A stretch of 64,000 nucleotides of DNA from Elstera sp043721315 (GCA_043721315.1 JAYSQZ010000035.1:1-64000), one strand, 5' to 3'. Shown: positions 1 through 8,093, counted from the first letter of the stretch. A program made the numbers and translations. Notes: generated from the letters alone by a model not told the origin.

Positions 1-251
1 TTTTGCGCTGTCGTTGCTGGTACCGTCATGACGTTGCCGGATCAATCCGTGTTTCAAGCTGTGACGCTCGCAATGTTTAACATGCCAAGGGTGACGATGA
101 AGGACGGTAGTTTCCAGAAGGCACTGATCCAGCCATTCAAAAACCCACAGATTGCCCCCGTCACCACGGCTGCCAGCGTTGCGAGCGTCACAGCTTGAAA
201 CACGGATTGATCCGGCAACGTCATGACGGTACCAGCAACGACAGCGCAAAA
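1..251. repeat. 73-bp perfect inverted repeat (fold-back) at window edge
   Basis: Bases 1-73 are the exact reverse complement of 179-251, separated by 105 bases (74-178). The right arm lies inside the sugar permease gene and translates normally there. The left arm is the same permease DNA turned around, so the permease frame runs into it and stops after four foreign residues. A perfect arm ending exactly at base 1 is typical of a contig end made from a chimeric or snap-back read. A true inverted duplication cannot be excluded from this window alone. Confidence 0.9.
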
Positions 252-521
252 TGCCAGCATGGACCCGACTGATAAATCGATGCCGCCAATCAGAATGACA
301 AATGTCATGCCGATGGCCAGGATAAGATTGATCGTGATTTGCGTTAGGATATTGGAGATGTTGTTGGATGACAGGAAATGTTCAGTCGTAAGTGCAAAGA
401 AGACAATGAGGGCAACGAGCGCCAATCCGATGCCTGCATCGCGCAGCAGGACTTTTATGGAGAGGCCGGAACCGAAGGCAGGATTAGCGTCAAGTGCCTC
501 GTTTTTTTTAATGGTTGCCAT
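74..521 (-). CDS. Ribose-type sugar ABC transporter permease, 3' part missing
   Basis: Inner-membrane permease of the RbsC/BPD_transp_2 family. Starting at ATG 521 (MATIKK), it has a cytoplasmic head of about 25 residues, then hydrophobic segments around residues 27-50, 60-85 and 95-125. The family motif GGIDLSVGSMLAF is present. It begins one base after the ATPase stop, so it is the last gene of the binding protein-ATPase-permease operon. The family is normally about 320 residues; here real sequence ends at GMLNIA, where the frame enters the inverted repeat and stops at base 54. The rest of the gene is therefore outside the window or lost. The truncation is probably an assembly effect rather than a biological pseudogene. 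Substrate specificity is inferred only from the neighbours. Confidence 0.8.
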
Positions 522-522
522 C

Positions 523-2046
523 TTAGTACACCGCCTTCTTTTTTTCGCCTTCATAGGCGTAAGTTAAAATCTTTTCTTGGGAGAATTCTGATCGCTGCAG
601 CTCACCAACAATGCGATGGTGTGACATGACAAGAATGCGATCACACAACGTCATCAGCTCGGGCAATTCCGAGGAAACGACCAGCAATGCTAAACCGTCT
701 TCGGCAAGAGAACGGATCAAGGCGTATATTTCTGCCTTTGCGCCCACGTCAACACCGCGCGTGGGTTCGTCCAGGAGCAAAATTTCAGGCTTGCGGGCCA
801 ACCATTTTGCCAAGACGACTTTCTGTTGGTTCCCGCCCGACAATGTGGATGCGTGCTTGGAGGGGCCACCATACTTCAGTTTGAGTTTTGCGCCTTGTGA
901 TTGCGTGATTGCGTTTTCCGTTTTGACATTGATCCAGCCCGCGCGAGATACCGACTCCATGGAAGCCAAAGTCACATTATTGGAAATCGACATCGACAGG
1001 ATGAGACCTTGATCTTTGCGGTCTTCCGTAACGAAGCCAATACCTGCCGCAATAGCCTCACGGGGTGAAGTTAATGCAGTGTTTTTTCCTTTGATGATCA
1101 TCGTACCAGATTTAGGAATATCTGCAGCGAAAATGGATCGCAATAACTCGGTGCGTCCAGATCCTACCAGCCCGGCAATACCCAATACCTCGCCTTTGTG
1201 GAGGTCAAAACTCACACCGCCCGCATGGTGCGATTGCAATGACCGAAACTCAGAAAGGGAGAGGATTTTTTCACTGCTCACCTTTGCGCGTGGCTTTGAC
1301 ACCATTTCTTTTTGCAATTCTTGACCAACCATTGACCGCACGAGTTCTAACTCTGTCGTTTTTGCGATCTCACTGGTAAACACTGTTTGACCATTGCGCA
1401 GCACTGTGACGCTGTCGCACAGCTTGAAAATTTCGTCGAGATGATGCGATACAAATACGATGGAGACGCCTTGCTGCCTCAGATCATTCGCGATGGAAAA
1501 GAGGCGTTCAGTTTCGCGGGCAGTCAATGTGGCGGTTGGCTCATCAAGAATAAGAACACGGCTTTCTGTCATCAGTGCGCGGGCCACTTCAACCAGCTGG
1601 CGGTGTGCAATTCCTAAACGCTCCACCGGCCAGCGCACATCAATGTCTGTAAGGCCAATTGCGTCCAGCGCTTTGCGGGCGCGGTTGTTCATGTCATTGC
1701 GCTTGACAAAGCCGAGCCTGTTTCGTGGCAAATGTTCAATAAAAACGTTCTCTGCAACCGACAAATACGGCAGTAAGTTGAATTCTTGATGTACAACTTG
1801 CAGACCTTTGGCTTTGGCTTCTTTGGGTGTTTGCGGTGCGAACTTGTCACCAGCCAACATAATCTCTCCTGCATCTGGCTTTACAATGCCACACAGGATT
1901 TTGATGAGCGTAGATTTCCCAGCTCCATTTTCGCCGATAAGGCCATGCACTTCACCAGGCGCAACAGACAGGCTGACGCCGCTGAGTGCGACAACCCCGC
2001 CATAGCGCTTTCGGACATTTTCCAAACTGAGGATTGATTGTTGCAT
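523..2046 (-). CDS. Sugar ABC transporter ATP-binding protein (RbsA/XylG type)
   Basis: Fused double ATPase of carbohydrate-uptake (CUT2) transporters, 507 residues, the usual family size. The N-terminal half has Walker A GENGAGKST near residue 40, LILDEPTATLT as Walker B, and a degenerate signature region. The C-terminal half has the signature LSGGNQQKVVLAKWLA and the second Walker B LLLDEPTRGVDVG. As is known for this family, the second half lacks a standard Walker A lysine site (GLVGSGRTELL), so ATP turnover should rest mainly on the first. It sits between the binding-protein gene, with a hairpin in the 98-base gap, and the permease, which starts one base after its stop. It should energise import of a pentose or similar sugar. 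Confidence 0.9.
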   Translation of the reverse strand: MQQSILSLENVRKRYGGVVALSGVSLSVAPGEVHGLIGENGAGKSTLIKILCGIVKPDAGEIMLAGDKFAPQTPKEAKAKGLQVVHQEFNLLPYLSVAENVFIEHLPRNRLGFVKRNDMNNRARKALDAIGLTDIDVRWPVERLGIAHRQLVEVARALMTESRVLILDEPTATLTARETERLFSIANDLRQQGVSIVFVSHHLDEIFKLCDSVTVLRNGQTVFTSEIAKTTELELVRSMVGQELQKEMVSKPRAKVSSEKILSLSEFRSLQSHHAGGVSFDLHKGEVLGIAGLVGSGRTELLRSIFAADIPKSGTMIIKGKNTALTSPREAIAAGIGFVTEDRKDQGLILSMSISNNVTLASMESVSRAGWINVKTENAITQSQGAKLKLKYGGPSKHASTLSGGNQQKVVLAKWLARKPEILLLDEPTRGVDVGAKAEIYALIRSLAEDGLALLVVSSELPELMTLCDRILVMSHHRIVGELQRSEFSQEKILTYAYEGEKKKAVY

Positions 2047-2066
2047 CTATCAAGACCTTGCTGCGC

Positions 2067-2133
2067 GATCGGCCCCGCAGGGGGTATGTGGCCGATCTGC
2101 AAAGCAGCCGTGCAGGAGGACTGACACGGCTGC
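2067..2133 (-). terminator. Two hairpins between binding-protein and ATPase genes (attenuator-like)
   Basis: Two inverted repeats occupy the only sizeable gap in the transporter operon. The first has arms GATCGGCC (2067-2074) and GGCCGATC (2090-2097). The second has arms GCAGCCGTG (2104-2112) and CACGGCTGC (2125-2133) with a 12-base loop. Neither is followed by a clear T-tract. Such hairpins downstream of binding-protein genes commonly stabilise the upstream mRNA or partly terminate, giving more binding protein than ATPase. That role is inferred here. Confidence 0.5.
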
Positions 2134-2144
2134 GTTGCGAGTTG

Positions 2145-3089
2145 CTATTGCACGTCGGCCGATGTCACGAGCTTGATGTTGGTTTTGACCCAACCTTTAG
2201 GGTTCGGAGCGCCTTTCAGCACTTCAAGAGCCTTATCGATACCATCCGCAGCCATCTTCGATCCAAATTGGTCAACAGTGGCCATCAACTTGCCTGATTT
2301 GAGAAGCGGTTGAACAGCACCCACATTGTCGAAACCAACCACTTTGATGTCTTTGCGACCAGCGGCATCCAGCGCCTTAATCACGCCGATGGCCATTGAG
2401 TCATTCGCAGCCATGACGCCTTGAATATCTGGATGAGCCGTCAACAGGGTAGAGAAGACTTGATTGGCTTCTTCGGTTTCCCAGTGAGCCGTGCGCGACT
2501 TAAGCAAGACCAATTCGCCTTGCTTGATTGAGTCTTCAAAACCCATGCGGCGCTGTTTTGCATTGTCAGCACTTGGATTGCCTTCGATGATTACGACCTT
2601 ACCGCCCTTGCCGAGTACCTTGGCGAGCGCATCGCCTGCCAGTTTCGCACCACCACGATTGTCCGGGCCGAGGAAAGCCAGTTCCAGGCCAGCGTCTTTC
2701 TTGGCTTGATCATCAAGCGAAACGTCGAAGTTGATGACGGTGATGCCAGCTTTAATGGCTTTCTTGATCGGACCGACCATGGCGCGAGAATCAGCGGGCG
2801 CGATCACGATAGCGTCAACCTTCTGCGTAATGAAGTTTTCGACGCCGTTGATCTGGCTTTCAAAATCGGTTTCGTTCTGCATACCGATGGCCTTGAGGAC
2901 GAAATCGCCACGTGTCTTTTCGTGAGCTTGAGCACCTTCCAACATGTTCTTGAAGAAGTCATTGGCAAGCGATTTCATCACCAGGCCGATGACAGGCTTT
3001 TTGTCTTGGGCAGCGGCTGACATTGTTATGGACATAGGCAGGGCTGTGGCCAGAGCGAGTGTCAGGAAAACGCGTTTCGTTATGATCAT
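2145..3089 (-). CDS. Periplasmic sugar-binding protein of the ABC transporter (RbsB type)
   Basis: Substrate-binding protein of the Peripla_BP_4 class, 314 residues. An N-terminal signal peptide (about residues 1-27, ending SAAAQ) is followed by the typical opening PVIGLVMKSLANDFF. Later come the family's VDAIVIAPAD and NDSMAIGVIKAL segments, which line the sugar cleft. The start ATG at 3089 has a strong purine-rich ribosome site (GGGAGAGAGA). It is the first gene of the transporter operon and lies directly downstream of the promoter and operators of the divergent LacI regulator. With a ribokinase in the facing operon, ribose or a ribose-like sugar is the likeliest ligand, but the sequence does not prove it. 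Confidence 0.88.
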   Translation of the reverse strand: MIITKRVFLTLALATALPMSITMSAAAQDKKPVIGLVMKSLANDFFKNMLEGAQAHEKTRGDFVLKAIGMQNETDFESQINGVENFITQKVDAIVIAPADSRAMVGPIKKAIKAGITVINFDVSLDDQAKKDAGLELAFLGPDNRGGAKLAGDALAKVLGKGGKVVIIEGNPSADNAKQRRMGFEDSIKQGELVLLKSRTAHWETEEANQVFSTLLTAHPDIQGVMAANDSMAIGVIKALDAAGRKDIKVVGFDNVGAVQPLLKSGKLMATVDQFGSKMAADGIDKALEVLKGAPNPKGWVKTNIKLVTSADVQ

Positions 3090-3127
3090 GTCTCTCTCCC
3101 TTGGGTTATCAACGACCTCCTGTCGCT

Positions 3128-3143
3128 AATGAAACGTTTCATT
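3128..3143. promoter_or_regulatory. LacI-family operator O1
   Basis: The perfect 16-base palindrome AATGAAACGTTTCATT lies between the transporter promoter and the binding-protein start. The core GAAACGTTTC is of the form bound by RbsR/PurR-like LacI proteins. The same 14-base core recurs at 3204-3217, next to a LacI-family gene. Confidence 0.8.
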
Positions 3144-3171
3144 TTTATGATGCAAGAAACGGCTTCGGGTT

Positions 3172-3202
3172 ATTTTAGAGCCGCTCATCAAACGATTGTC
3201 AA
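3172..3202 (-). promoter_or_regulatory. Predicted sigma70 promoter of the sugar transporter operon
   Basis: On the minus strand a consensus -35 TTGACA (3202-3197) precedes an AT-rich -10 region, read as TCTAAA at 17-base spacing or TAAAAT at 19-base spacing (about 3179-3172). It sits between the two operators, so repressor bound at both sites would bracket it. Confidence 0.5.
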
Positions 3203-3203
3203 C

Positions 3204-3217
3204 ATGAAACGTTTCAT
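3204..3217. promoter_or_regulatory. LacI-family operator O2
   Basis: ATGAAACGTTTCAT, a perfect 14-base palindrome identical to the core of O1. Its centre is exactly 75 bases from that of O1, close to seven helical turns, compatible with DNA looping. It abuts the transporter -35 element and lies about 15 bases upstream of the first possible start of the LacI gene, so it could also serve autoregulation. Confidence 0.8.
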
Positions 3218-3232
3218 ATTGACAAATTGCAG

Positions 3233-4291
3233 ATGAACCGCGCAAGATGCCTGAGTTTAAACCACTTTGAACAAAAGAGAAAAATACTGAAACTCGCTAC
3301 AATCAAGGATGTTGCTGCGCGGGCGGGCGTTTCAGTAGGAACTGTTTCGCGCGTGCTTGCGAAGGAAGCTGCCGTGAAGCAACAGTTGCGCGAAAAAGTT
3401 GAAGCAGCGGTGCTTGATCTGAACTTCAGACCGAACTTGGCGGCGCGGGCGCTGCGCACCAATCAGATTGATGTACTGGGCCTCATTGTTCCAGACATCA
3501 CCAACCCGTTCTTTGCCCAATTGGCAAAAAGCATCGAGAGTGAAGCCGACCAGCGCGGGCATTCGGTGATGCTGGCGAATTCCCATAACGATCTCGACGC
3601 TGAACGCAAACATATCAACGTGCTCCTCGATCGGTCGGTGCGTGGCATTCTCATCGTTGCAGCCTCGGACAGCCGCATCTTCGACATGAGTACCAAAGTG
3701 CCCATTGTGTCTTTGGACCGCAGGTTTGCGAAGTTTCCGCTTGTGTCGACAGATCATGTCAAGGGATCAGCGCTTATGGCGGATCATCTGTATGATTTGG
3801 GTCATCGCAAGATAGCTTATTTGGCTGGTCCGCAGGATACCGAAGTCGGTCGATTGCGCTTGCAAGGTTTTGCCAGCCGTCTTGAAGAACTCACGCGGCC
3901 CGAAGATCCGATTGTTGTGCAAATATTGTCGGCGCAGTTCGATTATGCAGCGGGTGAGAAAAATGCACGGCAGTTATTGAGTGACGTAAGGTCGAAGTGG
4001 CCGACCGCCATTGCCGCCGCAAGTGACCAGATCGCCATTGGCGCACTGCGCGCCGCGCGCGACTTGGAACTCGATGTCCCCAAGGATATTTCGATTGCCG
4101 GGTTTGATGATATCAGTTTGGCATATCTGGTTGTGCCTCGTCTGACCACGATACGCCAGCAAACAGAATTGCTGGCGCGGCACGCTGTGGACATTGCCTT
4201 TCAAGGCCGATCCGCTGTCGTTGATATGTCTATAGCGGGTGAGTTGATCCGCAGGGATTCAACCTGCCCTCCGCTTGCACGACAGAACTAA
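3233..4291 (+). CDS. LacI-family transcriptional repressor of the sugar cluster
   Basis: DNA-binding regulator with the LacI helix-turn-helix TIKDVAARAGVSVGTVSRVL, followed by a hinge (NLAARALRT) and a periplasmic-binding-protein-like sensor domain beginning VLGLIVPDITNPFF. The C-terminal block GFDDISLAYLVVPRLTTIRQ is standard for the family. The start is uncertain. ATG 3233 leaves an unusual 20-residue leader before the helix-turn-helix. An in-frame CTG at 3287, preceded by AAGAGA, would give a normal 334-residue protein. The gene is divergent from the transporter and leads the mutarotase-kinase operon. By context it should bind the two GAAACGTTTC palindromes and release them on sugar binding. 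Confidence 0.88.
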   Translation: MNRARCLSLNHFEQKRKILKLATIKDVAARAGVSVGTVSRVLAKEAAVKQQLREKVEAAVLDLNFRPNLAARALRTNQIDVLGLIVPDITNPFFAQLAKSIESEADQRGHSVMLANSHNDLDAERKHINVLLDRSVRGILIVAASDSRIFDMSTKVPIVSLDRRFAKFPLVSTDHVKGSALMADHLYDLGHRKIAYLAGPQDTEVGRLRLQGFASRLEELTRPEDPIVVQILSAQFDYAAGEKNARQLLSDVRSKWPTAIAAASDQIAIGALRAARDLELDVPKDISIAGFDDISLAYLVVPRLTTIRQQTELLARHAVDIAFQGRSAVVDMSIAGELIRRDSTCPPLARQN

Positions 4292-4338
4292 ACACCCATT
4301 TGGCTCAATTCTAGAGAGAGCCGTGAAAGAGGATAAGA

Positions 4339-4791
4339 ATGCTGATCGGAATTAACCCGTTATTGAATGCCGATGTGCTGCGCGCGCTTTGCGCAATGGG
4401 ACACGGCGATACGATAGCGATTGTCGATGCAAATTTTCCATCTGATGCTGTGGCGCGCCAAACGCACATCGGCAAACTTTTAGCGATAGAAAATGTAAAC
4501 GCCCCGCAAGCGATGGAAGCGATACTTTCGGTATTTCCTTTGGACACATTTGGTCCGGCCGCAGGCCGCATGGAAATGGTGGGTAATCCAAGCGAAAGGC
4601 CTGCCGTTCAAATTGAAGTGCAAGCGGCGATTGATGTGTCCTGTGGCTCGCATTCGCCGATGTATGGAATAGAGCGATTTGCCTTCTACGAAAAAGCCAA
4701 GAAGGCATATTGTATTATTGCTACGGGTGAGAGGCGTTTCTATGGCTGCTTTTTGCTAACCAAGGGTGTCATTGCGCCCATCGAGTCATAA
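4339..4791 (+). CDS. RbsD/FucU-family sugar mutarotase, FucU-like
   Basis: Small cytoplasmic protein of 150 residues that interconverts sugar anomers. Features of the L-fucose mutarotase (FucU) branch are visible: ALCAMGHGDTIAIVDANFP near the N-terminus, with the catalytic-site His, and RFAFYEKAKKAY with TGERRFYG near the C-terminus. It is closer to FucU than to RbsD, whose proteins are shorter. It follows the LacI gene and ends five bases before the kinase start, so the two are probably co-translated. A FucU-type mutarotase next to a ribokinase leaves the true sugar (ribose, fucose-like or another) open. Confidence 0.82.
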   Translation: MLIGINPLLNADVLRALCAMGHGDTIAIVDANFPSDAVARQTHIGKLLAIENVNAPQAMEAILSVFPLDTFGPAAGRMEMVGNPSERPAVQIEVQAAIDVSCGSHSPMYGIERFAFYEKAKKAYCIIATGERRFYGCFLLTKGVIAPIES

Positions 4792-4795
4792 GACC

Positions 4796-5713
4796 ATGGC
4801 AAAATCAGGTGTTTGTATACTCGGCATCTTCGCAGCTGATACGGCCTATCACGCCAAGCGCATGCCCCATGTAGCTGAAACCATCATGGGGTCCAATTTC
4901 GCGCTGGGACCTGGCGGTAAAGGCTCCAACCAGGCCGTCGCTGCGGCAAAAGCCGGAGCGGACGTCACGTTCATTTCAAAAATCGGGAAGGACGCTTTCG
5001 GCGAACTTGCAGAACGCACCCTGCATGATGCTGGTGTGCAGACACGATTGACTGTGATGGCCGATCAGCCAACGGGTGCTGCATTCATTTTCATCAATGA
5101 AGACACCGGCGACAATGCGATCATCGTTGTTGCTGGAGCGGCTGGGACTTTGTGTGAAGCCGATGTTGAAGCGCAACGGGCGGCCATTGAACAGTCTGCC
5201 GTGTTCGTCACGCAACTGGAACAACCGACGGGGGCAGCGTTGCACGGATTGCAGATTGCTTCTTCGGCCGGCGTGACCACAATTTTTAACCCGGCACCAG
5301 CCAAAGCCTTTCCCGATGCTTTTTACGCTTTGTGTGACTACATCGCACCAAACGAAGTTGAAGCTGCGGCAATCGTTGGCTTTCCTATCAATTCAGATGA
5401 AGATGCCCGCAGAGCAGGCGATGTGTTACTCGCAAAGGGTGTCAAGGCCGTGCTCATGACACTAGGTTCACGCGGTATTCTTTACCATACGGCCACCCAA
5501 TCAGAACGCATTCCGGCGCGCGCTTACGGCAAGGTCATCGACACGACAGGTGCTGGAGATGCATTTCTCGGCGGCTTTGCGTCTGCGTTATCACGTGGAA
5601 TTTCTCCACTTGAGGCCGCCAAATTCGGATGTGTCACTGCTGGCATCGCCGTCACCCGGCGCGGCACTGCGGGTGCCATGCCTCTGCTGAGAGAAATCGA
5701 AGCATATCTTTGA
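4796..5713 (+). CDS. rbsK: Ribokinase-like PfkB-family sugar kinase
   Basis: Cytoplasmic kinase phosphorylating the imported sugar, 305 residues from ATG 4796. That start is preferred because it lies just after the mutarotase stop and matches family N-termini; an upstream in-frame start at 4766 would overlap. PfkB signature 1 appears as GPGGKGSNQAVAAAKAG. Signature 2 is DTTGAGDAFLGGFA near residue 250, with the catalytic aspartate. APNEVEA and the NPAPA segment also fit ribokinases. It is the last gene of the LacI-mutarotase-kinase operon. Family assignment is firm, the exact sugar less so. Confidence 0.88.
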   Translation: MAKSGVCILGIFAADTAYHAKRMPHVAETIMGSNFALGPGGKGSNQAVAAAKAGADVTFISKIGKDAFGELAERTLHDAGVQTRLTVMADQPTGAAFIFINEDTGDNAIIVVAGAAGTLCEADVEAQRAAIEQSAVFVTQLEQPTGAALHGLQIASSAGVTTIFNPAPAKAFPDAFYALCDYIAPNEVEAAAIVGFPINSDEDARRAGDVLLAKGVKAVLMTLGSRGILYHTATQSERIPARAYGKVIDTTGAGDAFLGGFASALSRGISPLEAAKFGCVTAGIAVTRRGTAGAMPLLREIEAYL

Positions 5714-5721
5714 AATAATTT

Positions 5722-5742
5722 GGGCCTGACTTTCGTCAGCCC
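5722..5742 (+). terminator. Possible weak terminator after the sugar kinase
   Basis: Arms GGGCCTGAC (5722-5730) and GTCAGCCC (5735-5742) form a stem with one bulged C and a TTTC loop, nine bases after the kinase stop. Only a short T-rich stretch follows, so termination may be partial. Confidence 0.45.
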
Positions 5743-5853
5743 GTGGTTATTTCACGGCCCCACCCGTTATGCTGATGATGCTTTACTTTTTCAGCAAGGG
5801 TAATCCCAACTGAATGCAAAAACTATCTTACCCAACGCAGGGTACGGGTTAAA

Positions 5854-5985
5854 GTGATGTCATCACGCTCTAAATTAGACGCACGACGCTATAGGTTATT
5901 TTTTAGCCCTCGCCGGGCGGGCGCATCCGCGCCCTTGGTGGCAGCCTCAACCGATGCGCTTGGCGCGTCAAACACGCCCAGGGCT
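5854..5985. repeat. Intergenic repeat E1 in a 308-base gene-free stretch
   Basis: The 5714-6021 gap holds no convincing gene. It contains a 13-base dyad GTGATG-T-CATCAC (5854-5866) and a GC-rich block. Three short modules in that block recur at 19096-19157: A TTTTAGCCCTCGCCG (5901-5915), B GGGCGCATCCGCGCC (5919-5933) and C GCGCTTGGCGCGTCAAAC (5956-5973). Relative to the second copy, module C is inverted. The block marks the shift from the AT-richer sugar cluster to the GC-rich backbone. Function unknown. Confidence 0.55.
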
Positions 5986-6021
5986 GCTTTTAGAACTGCG
6001 TCCGATTTAACGCACGCAGCC

Positions 6022-7068
6022 CTAATTCACCATCAACTGCCGCACTTTCGGCAGAACGTCTTCAACGGGAATAATCGCCGGGCTGATCGAGCCATAATGC
6101 CGGGCCGAAATGGCTTCGGAGACGGTCGAGAGCGGCAGGTATTTCTTGGGATTCGTATAGCCGAACAAGGTGAGCAGTGGCGTATTGGCCGCTGCCAACA
6201 TATGTGCCATCCCGCAATCATTCGTGACCGCCGCACAGAGCTGGCGTCCGAGAGCAACCGTCATCAACGGCGAGGCGAAGGCCGGATGAAACGCGCGCGC
6301 CCCATCTTCCCCCAGTCCCCACGCGGGCAGCAGGGCATTGTCGAATGCTGCCAGCACCTGAGGCACTAAATCGCTCTCCGCTGGGCCAAGCAGAAATACC
6401 GGCGTTAGGCCCTCGGCCTGAAGGGCATGGGCGAGCGCCAAATAGCGCTCCAACGGCCAGCACTTGCCGCGATCCCCCGCACCAAGGACCAACCCGACAT
6501 ACCTTGGCCCGCGCGGCAGCAGGGCTTCGGCATGGGCTTCGCGCGCGGGGTCGCGAAAGTTAGGCAGCGGCAGATCGGCCTTCTTGGGCGTACCGAGCGC
6601 ATCCAGCAGCATCAGATATTGCGCGCTAAGATGGGGCGGCTTCTGCCAAGTACGTGGCCAGCAGTCCGAAAACAGAAAGTGCCGGGAGGCCGACACGAAA
6701 CACGTCGTGCGCGTTCGGCGTAGGATTAGCGTCTGCCACCAGCATTTTTCGAGATCAATAACCAGATCGAACTGGCGCGGGGCCAAGGGGGGCGGTTTGC
6801 GCGGGTCAAGCGCGCGCCAATCAAGGCTTAACTGTTGATGTGTGAGCACTTCATCAATAAAGGGTGCCATCACGTGAGCGAGGCTGCCGCCATAGGCCGA
6901 GCCGCCTAAAGACACCGCAAAAGTTATGCGCGCGTGCGGGTAGCGACAGCGCAAAGCGTGAAAAAAGCCCGATTGGATAAAGGCATCACCAACCGGCTGA
7001 TCCTTACCATGCACGAGGATCGTTTGGGCTACGATCTCTTGCCTTAACAACCGGCGCAGTCGCGACAT
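6022..7068 (-). CDS. Glycosyltransferase family 9 (heptosyltransferase-like)
   Basis: Predicted cytoplasmic GT-B fold enzyme of the ADP-heptose:LPS heptosyltransferase family (GT9), 348 residues. The start region RQEIVAQTILVHGKDQPVGDAFIQSGFFHALRCRYPHARI matches the N-terminal Rossmann half. YVGLVLGAGDRGKCWPLERYLALA starts the C-terminal half, and NDCGMAHMLAAANTPLLTLFG with the PKKYLPLS tail is the donor-binding region of GT9. It probably adds a sugar to the lipopolysaccharide core or another surface glycan. It is isolated between the E1 repeat and a 100-base gap before the EipB-like gene, with no other LPS genes adjacent, so the acceptor is unknown. Confidence 0.82.
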   Translation of the reverse strand: MSRLRRLLRQEIVAQTILVHGKDQPVGDAFIQSGFFHALRCRYPHARITFAVSLGGSAYGGSLAHVMAPFIDEVLTHQQLSLDWRALDPRKPPPLAPRQFDLVIDLEKCWWQTLILRRTRTTCFVSASRHFLFSDCWPRTWQKPPHLSAQYLMLLDALGTPKKADLPLPNFRDPAREAHAEALLPRGPRYVGLVLGAGDRGKCWPLERYLALAHALQAEGLTPVFLLGPAESDLVPQVLAAFDNALLPAWGLGEDGARAFHPAFASPLMTVALGRQLCAAVTNDCGMAHMLAAANTPLLTLFGYTNPKKYLPLSTVSEAISARHYGSISPAIIPVEDVLPKVRQLMVN

Positions 7069-7168
7069 TTCAACCCCATTGGGTTAAGAGACTGTTTGAA
7101 AATGCCGGGCGGGTCAGTCCTGCGGGTCTTTTCACGCTCTGCTGCGTCGCCGAATTTCCAAACCGTCT

Positions 7169-7987
7169 CTAAGAGCATTTTGCGGCTGCCAAAGGCTCAA
7201 CTTTCAATAATTTTGCCTTAACCGCAAAAGAACCGTAATCCAGGGTTATGGTGCGGGAAACCCCATTTTCGAGTATATCCGCACCTAATTCATAATCGGG
7301 TAATTCTTCGCCTAAAGTGCGCGGATCGGTTCCGGTCGAATCGGGAAAAAACGCCATTCGCATCATCCAGGAGCGGCCCTTGAGCAGCGGATTATCTTCT
7401 TTCGGATTGCCCGGACGCGGTAGGCCAATCGCCGCCGTCACCGTCGTCGCCCCTTCGACCGAGCCACCGTCGAAAACCTGTTTTGAGAGAAAGGGTTGCC
7501 CGGCTTTGGCGGCTTCCAGTAAAGCGAGCGTATGGGCCGATGGAAACATCACGTCTTTCGGCAGCGGGAAGCGCGCGGCTTCAGGCATTGTGAAGAGTGC
7601 TAGACCGAGCTTCCCTTTCGGAGCCTGAGCGGTACCGCGAATATTTTCATCCACGTCGCCATTATTGGCTTTTTTCACTTCAAAGCGGTAGCGCTGGCCG
7701 TTTTTAGCTTCCCAAGAGACGAGACTGATTTGAAGGTCCGAATCGTCGGCGTCGGTGTAGGACAAGCGCAATTTGTAGCGTTGCTCCACGGCCCAGCCGT
7801 CGCAGGTATCGGCCCACTCGAAATAGAGTTGCCCGCCCGCGCCAATGATCCCGGAGCCGACCTGACTGTGACTCAATGCCAAAGAGTAAATCGCCCGATG
7901 CGGCTGAATGGGCGAGGCGGCCTTTGCCCCTCCCGCCCCCGCTAAACCAACGGCGATAGTCAACGATACAAACGCGGCGCGGACCAT
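7169..7987 (-). CDS. EipB-like periplasmic cell-envelope protein (DUF1849)
   Basis: 272 residues from ATG 7987, chosen because it begins a clean signal peptide (MVRAAF to GGAKA, cleavage before AS) and has AAGGG upstream. A GTG at 8026 would add a charged leader. The mature protein opens HRAIYSLALSHS, contains WADTCDGWAVEQRYKLRLSY and ends AAAKCS. Its two cysteines fit the conserved disulfide of EipB (DUF1849) beta-spiral proteins. These are known in Brucella and other Alphaproteobacteria to support envelope integrity. It lies between a GT9 gene and tex on the same strand but with gaps, so operon membership is unclear. Confidence 0.8.
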   Translation of the reverse strand: MVRAAFVSLTIAVGLAGAGGAKAASPIQPHRAIYSLALSHSQVGSGIIGAGGQLYFEWADTCDGWAVEQRYKLRLSYTDADDSDLQISLVSWEAKNGQRYRFEVKKANNGDVDENIRGTAQAPKGKLGLALFTMPEAARFPLPKDVMFPSAHTLALLEAAKAGQPFLSKQVFDGGSVEGATTVTAAIGLPRPGNPKEDNPLLKGRSWMMRMAFFPDSTGTDPRTLGEELPDYELGADILENGVSRTITLDYGSFAVKAKLLKVEPLAAAKCS

Positions 7988-8093
7988 TCTGGACCCTTCA
8001 TCTCTACAGGCTCCCTTAGCCCCCACCCCCTCAATATGGCATAGATTGAGCAGACTACTAGCGATAAGCGGACCTTATTTCGATTGCAATGCT

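Noticed and set aside
10..250. Terminal inverted repeats of an insertion sequence at the window start
   Set aside because: The arms are pieces of the permease gene itself, the 105-base interior is also permease sequence, and no transposase is present.
6022..7068. LPS biosynthesis cluster
   Set aside because: The GT9 gene stands alone; neighbours are an EipB-like protein and tex, and the GT2 gene at 21 kb is not linked.
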